Of a stretch of DNA of 64,000 nucleotides, positions 60,140 through 64,000 are shown piece after piece (the first letter of the stretch is position 1; every line of letters begins with the position of its first letter). The DNA is from Pyronema omphalodes. Taxonomy: Eukaryota > Ascomycota > Pezizomycetes > Pezizales > Pyronemataceae. The stretch spans positions 682,001 through 746,000 of the forward strand of contig JAJJXM010000002.1 in the NCBI GenBank assembly GCA_024516155.1. Direction: 5' to 3'. The notes beneath the pieces were generated by a model. That model did no database searches. It had not been told where the DNA came from and was given only the letters and a program-made list of their open reading frames with translations. Position numbers and translations under genes: made by a program.

Positions 60140-60455
60140 AATAAAAGAAGACTAGTTGAAAGAGAAGAAGTCAAGGGAGAAAGTATAGGTTAAAGAGAAT
60201 AAGAAAAACAAGGGAGAAGTAGAAAGTAGAAGACAAAGGCGAGCCGAGAGAAGAAGCATGGCGGGTCAAGAGAGAAGAAGGAAGGAAGGAAGGGGAGATA
60301 GTAGAGAAGAAAGACAAGAGAGCGGAGAAGAAAAGGGAGGGAGTTGAGAAGAAAAGAGAAATAGCAGAGAAGAAAGGAGAAGTGAAGGCGAACAGAAAAC
60401 GAGTGTTGATGGCAAGAAGAGAAGAGAGAGAGAGAGAGAACCAAGGAGGGCTCAA
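60140..60455 (+). repeat. Long polypurine tract (GA-rich)
   Basis: About 300 bases are overwhelmingly A and G on the plus strand (AGAGAAGAAGG-type units, ending in a (GA)8 run near 60425-60440). It directly follows the LINE remnant and creates false Phe/Leu/Ser-rich frames on the minus strand. Confidence 0.8.
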
Positions 60456-60630
60456 AATTTACAAACGAGAAGCAAGCCAGCAAGAATAAGAAGAGAGGAA
60501 ACAGGTCCAAAATATGATATACGCTCTGGGGCAAATCCAGCGGGACTCTTGGGTAAAAACCAGAGCCTCCGAAATGTAGTAAAACTGTAGCATAAGTCAT
60601 AACCTTAGGGCAGGGAACGTTCAAGGAATT

Positions 60631-60650
60631 CAAATCAAATCAAATCAAAT
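60631..60650 (+). repeat. (CAAAT)4 microsatellite
   Basis: Four perfect CAAAT units in tandem. Confidence 0.85.
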
Positions 60651-61880
60651 TGGAACTGGCATTCGGATATTGGAGAGAATCTGTTTCTGTTTTCATGGAG
60701 TGTGGTGTGATATTTCCTGACGGAATGAAGGTGCCGAGGTACAGAAGTTGATCGGCCTGTATATCGAATCTTGAATCGGCAGAAAACTCAATCAACATCA
60801 TCAAGCCCTATAGTCAGTAAAAAAGAGAGGAATGGTCGAGAAAAAATTGAACTACTCCGCTTTTTTTCTCATCATTGAAACATCAAAGTAAACAGTCCAT
60901 CAAGAATCACTTCGGATCTCAAAACTTGATCCTATCACTCTCGCTGAACGCGCTTCCAGAAACCAGGAAGAACTTGTAATGGATCCCTGTTTTCTTATTA
61001 GGTTCATCGCTCGGGTAGGGGAAGCTCCAAACCAAACTATGGCGAGCGAAAAGATTTTTTTCTGGAATTACCTGGCGAAAAAGAATTGGGAGAAAAGACA
61101 AAAGCTTTGAGAAGCGAGAGCCATGAGCTGCCAATGATTCGTATGATATGCAAGGCTAATCTGCGTATTAAAAACCGCCAACTGTAGTAAAGCTTTTTGA
61201 GTATGTATCTGCAGCTCTTGCGTAGTTTGTAAACTACATGTTAGAAAACATCTTTAGGGATAAATCAGTTGGCTTCCAAGGAGATGATAATGACGGCATC
61301 GTTCCTATAGTGGCAGATAGAGCTCTACCTGCTAACGCTAAACAGACGATAATGACGTTGAATTATCTGAGGAGCTCCTCATCCTTGGAAAATCCTAGCC
61401 CTACCGGTACTCGCTTCTTTTCGGCTTGGGGATTTTCTAAGCCTGAGAGGTTTGCATTCAGACAAAAAACTTTCAGATTAGGTTAAAGCTACCCCTCAAA
61501 AAAAAAAAATGGAAGATAACTTGATATATTCATTCCTAAGCAAAATATATTTACAATTTTTCGCTGGATATAACAGAAAATTTGGTTATAATATGTACAG
61601 AAATATAAATCCATGAAAAGCCAGTGTGTTTCGATTAATCATTCGTCGCATAAAAATTCCAAAGTTGCTTTTCCCAAAAAATTAATTAAGAATACCACGG
61701 GTACCGTTAACGCCAAGCCAATCATCGCTCTTTACGCTTGATTTTCCGCCATTCGTTAGTTACTCATGACGTACCAGGCAGCCACACTGCGTAGTGCATG
61801 ACTCGCAGAACTACCCACCAAGGTGTATGACCCCACATACCACACATATATGATGCTCGCACCCCCGTTTTTTCGCGCGT

Positions 61881-64000
61881 CTACTGCGCCTTTTCTACCT
61901 TCACCCTCTCAACCTTTTTGTTCATCGCTGCACCCTTATATCCCAATCCTACCCCCAAAGAAATAATAAATACCGGCAATACACTTCCAATCTCTCCCAA
62001 TCCTGCATACTGTGGCGGAATCCTCACATTCTTCCAAGCACCTGAAGCACCCAGAATCGCAATTAGATTCCAGACAATTGCCCACATAAAGTTCATTCGG
62101 ATACACCAGACCACCCGCTTCGCTAGATCAAGGAACGAGATCAAAGCGACAATCGAATCTGAGATGATAGCAACATCCGCAGAATTCGCGGCCATATCAG
62201 TAGAATGTGATAAAGAAACTCCGATATCAGCGGCCATCAACGCGACGGCGTCGTTGCTTCCATCTCCGACGAATACGATGCTTTTACGCTGAGGTTTCCG
62301 GAAGAAACTGGTAATATTGCCCCAGAAAGTCTTGGGGGCGGTGGACTCTTTTTCCTTGAGATTCTCGAGGCGACCACGCTTGTCTTCGGGACAGCAGTTA
62401 CCAAATACGTTTTCAGCTGGGATACCAAGTTGCTTTGCGACAGGAAGGACGGCCTCGGTTCGGTCGCCGGAGAAGATGTAGAGTTGGATACCGCGAGCAC
62501 GAAGGTTATCTAAAATTACGGGGACTTCGGGACGGATTGTGTCGTCCTTGAGGCCGAATAAGGCGATTGGTTGCCCATCTTTCGACAAGGTAAAAATAGA
62601 TTTCGCAGAGGAAAGAATATGAACGACCTCGGGGTCATGGATAGCGTCGGGAGAAGTGTAAGAAAGCCTTCCGCCTCGGTAAAGAGACCCGTCAATTGTA
62701 CACTCCATTCCTTGGCTAACGACTGTAGTAATTTCGGGTTCGGCGTTCGGCTGGTATACCGAGAGGGTTTCGGCGTGAAGAAGAATTGCCTTGCCCATGG
62801 GATGGCTGCTAGTACGACACAACATGCGGATGATTGAGTAAACCTCAGAGCTCTGAGGATCCTTCCGCCAAACTCCGTCGGTATTAATCCAGGAGAATTC
62901 AACGGCCAGCTTGCCAGTCGTGAGAGTACCAGTCTTGTCGAAACAGACCTTTCCGACGTTGAGACCTTTTTCGACGGCAGCAGGATTACGAAAGACGAAG
63001 CCACCAATGTTGATCGCAGATCTGCTCGCAAAAACAAGAACCATTGGAACCGCCAGTCCAATCGCACAGGGGCAAGAAATGGCGAGAGTGGCAACACCAT
63101 ATGTGATGGCGTTAATCAAGCTGTCGCCCCAAGTGCGTTTCTGTGCGAGAGCCCCGGCAAGAAGCCAACTGAGAAAGATGATCAAGGCAATTGCCAAAAT
63201 CACAGGCGTCAATACAGCAGCGATCTTATCGGCGATAACCTGGGCTCGAGGCTTCTGCTGAGAGGCGAGGTTGACCATGTTCTTGATGTTGGAGATGGTG
63301 TTTTCTTGGAGCAATTTCGAAACTCGGTAGCGAACATCACCAGAAATAACCTTGCTTCCGGCGAGAACAAATCCTCCTTCTTCTTTTGTCTGAGGCTTCG
63401 GCTCACCTGTCAAATGAGATTCGTCCATTTGCCCCCGGCCGGAAAGCACGAGTCCGTCGGTGGCAATCTTTTCTCCGGAGGACGCTAGGATGATATCGCC
63501 GTAATGCAACAATTGGGCATCCATTTTGATTTCAGTATTGCTTTGAGGATCCCAAAGACGAACTTCTGAAGCCTGAAGGTCGCTATCACCGATTGACTGA
63601 ATCTTGCCATTTGCCCAAGCACGAACAAATGCCGTCATCCAACGACCAGACAGAATCAAGGAGGTCAGCATAGTGCTGGTTTCAAAAAATGGCTCCCTAT
63701 CATGAGCAATACCCCAATTTGTGCCCTGGGTGTATGCGGCGAAGACGGCAACCGAGTAGATATATGCAACACCGGTGGAAATTGAGACCAAGACGTCCAT
63801 ATCTATTTGGAATGCTCGAAGGGACCGAAATGCGTCGATGTAGATTTTCCGAGAAATGAGGATGACCATTGTGGCGCAGGCACATTCCAATGAATACCGA
63901 GAAAGATTGGATATTTTGATGCTATGGTGTCCAAACGCGGTAACCATGACTGGGATGGTAAAAACCCAACACAATATCGTCTCCCATTTGATGTTTCTGA
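61881..64000 (-). CDS. P1B-type heavy-metal-transporting ATPase, 5' part beyond the window
   Basis: ATP-driven metal exporter or transporter in the CopA/Ccc2/Pca1 group. The frame is open to the window edge, so the N-terminal metal-binding domains and first helices are missing; 706 C-terminal residues are visible in one exon. Features in order: actuator loop with TGEP (near 63405), CPC in the metal-binding helix (near 63070), phosphorylation motif DKTGT (near 62937), SHPMGK as the P1B HP signature (near 62800), and hinge GDGSND (near 62260). The last two helices read NFMWAIVWN and GEIGSVLPV. The YN and MxxSS signatures of classical Cu(I) pumps are therefore absent, which points to a Pca1/CrpA-like fungal subgroup. 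Metal (Cu, Cd or Ag) not determined. The tail is Lys/Val-rich. Confidence 0.93.
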   Translation of the reverse strand, partial: RNIKWETILCWVFTIPVMVTAFGHHSIKISNLSRYSLECACATMVILISRKIYIDAFRSLRAFQIDMDVLVSISTGVAYIYSVAVFAAYTQGTNWGIAHDREPFFETSTMLTSLILSGRWMTAFVRAWANGKIQSIGDSDLQASEVRLWDPQSNTEIKMDAQLLHYGDIILASSGEKIATDGLVLSGRGQMDESHLTGEPKPQTKEEGGFVLAGSKVISGDVRYRVSKLLQENTISNIKNMVNLASQQKPRAQVIADKIAAVLTPVILAIALIIFLSWLLAGALAQKRTWGDSLINAITYGVATLAISCPCAIGLAVPMVLVFASRSAINIGGFVFRNPAAVEKGLNVGKVCFDKTGTLTTGKLAVEFSWINTDGVWRKDPQSSEVYSIIRMLCRTSSHPMGKAILLHAETLSVYQPNAEPEITTVVSQGMECTIDGSLYRGGRLSYTSPDAIHDPEVVHILSSAKSIFTLSKDGQPIALFGLKDDTIRPEVPVILDNLRARGIQLYIFSGDRTEAVLPVAKQLGIPAENVFGNCCPEDKRGRLENLKEKESTAPKTFWGNITSFFRKPQRKSIVFVGDGSNDAVALMAADIGVSLSHSTDMAANSADVAIISDSIVALISFLDLAKRVVWCIRMNFMWAIVWNLIAILGASGAWKNVRIPPQYAGLGEIGSVLPVFIISLGVGLGYKGAAMNKKVERVKVEKAQ

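Larger units (their letters stand above)
54431..61880. other. Gene desert with a LINE remnant
   Basis: No intact gene. It contains weak coding-like traces (55220-55721 and 58100-58596, minus strand), a G+C-rich island at 56940-57190, a non-LTR retrotransposon 3' end (about 59560-60076), a long purine tract and a CAAAT microsatellite. The last 400 bases are the 3' flank of the metal ATPase gene. Confidence 0.5.

Noticed and set aside
60171..60633. Minus-strand Phe/Leu/Ser-rich frames resembling membrane proteins
   Set aside because: They are translations of the polypurine tract's pyrimidine strand.
1..64000. CRISPR array or prokaryotic operon
   Set aside because: No regularly spaced direct repeats with unique spacers; introns and gene content are eukaryotic.

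Overview
The window looks like nuclear DNA of a filamentous ascomycete (Pezizomycotina). The evidence is short introns (mostly 47-66 nt) with GTRNGT-like donors and CTRAY branch points, a velvet-family regulator, an F-box protein, a GT25-type glycosyltransferase, a fungal-type fused sulfite reductase beta subunit and a remnant of a fungal non-LTR retrotransposon. The species cannot be fixed from the sequence. Exon structures given here were worked out by hand from reading frames, splice signals and protein family patterns.

Layout. 1-2177 is gene-free. 2178-3320 (-) encodes a GT25-like glycosyltransferase. 3321-8237 is gene-free. 8238-9341 (-) encodes a disordered protein with a PP1-docking-like motif. 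9342-16600 holds no intact gene but several blocks of eroded coding-like sequence. 16601-31313 is a compact block of six genes: DHH phosphoesterase (+), Gfo/Idh/MocA oxidoreductase (-), MRE11 (+), a small secreted protein (-), an SDR dehydrogenase (-) and sulfite reductase beta (-), interrupted by a 2 kb spacer. The oxidoreductase and MRE11 diverge from a 264-bp spacer carrying two MluI cell-cycle boxes. 34953-39255 (+) encodes a 1415-residue secreted, repeat-built, probably GPI-anchored surface protein. 40206-42167 (+) is an F-box protein, followed by tRNA-Asn. 42590-52785 is a 10-kb gene desert. 52786-54430 (+) is a velvet-domain regulator. 54431-61880 is a second desert holding a LINE 3' end and a long purine tract. 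61881-64000 (-) is the C-terminal part of a P1B-type heavy-metal ATPase that runs off the window.

The genes do not form one pathway. DHH phosphoesterase and MRE11 are both plausible nucleic-acid enzymes and lie close together. Sulfite reductase belongs to sulfate assimilation. The most unusual locus is the large repeat surface protein. Its intact tandem repeats, in-frame at both DNA and protein level, contrast with the decayed coding traces in the deserts. No CRISPR array, rRNA or intact transposon was seen.
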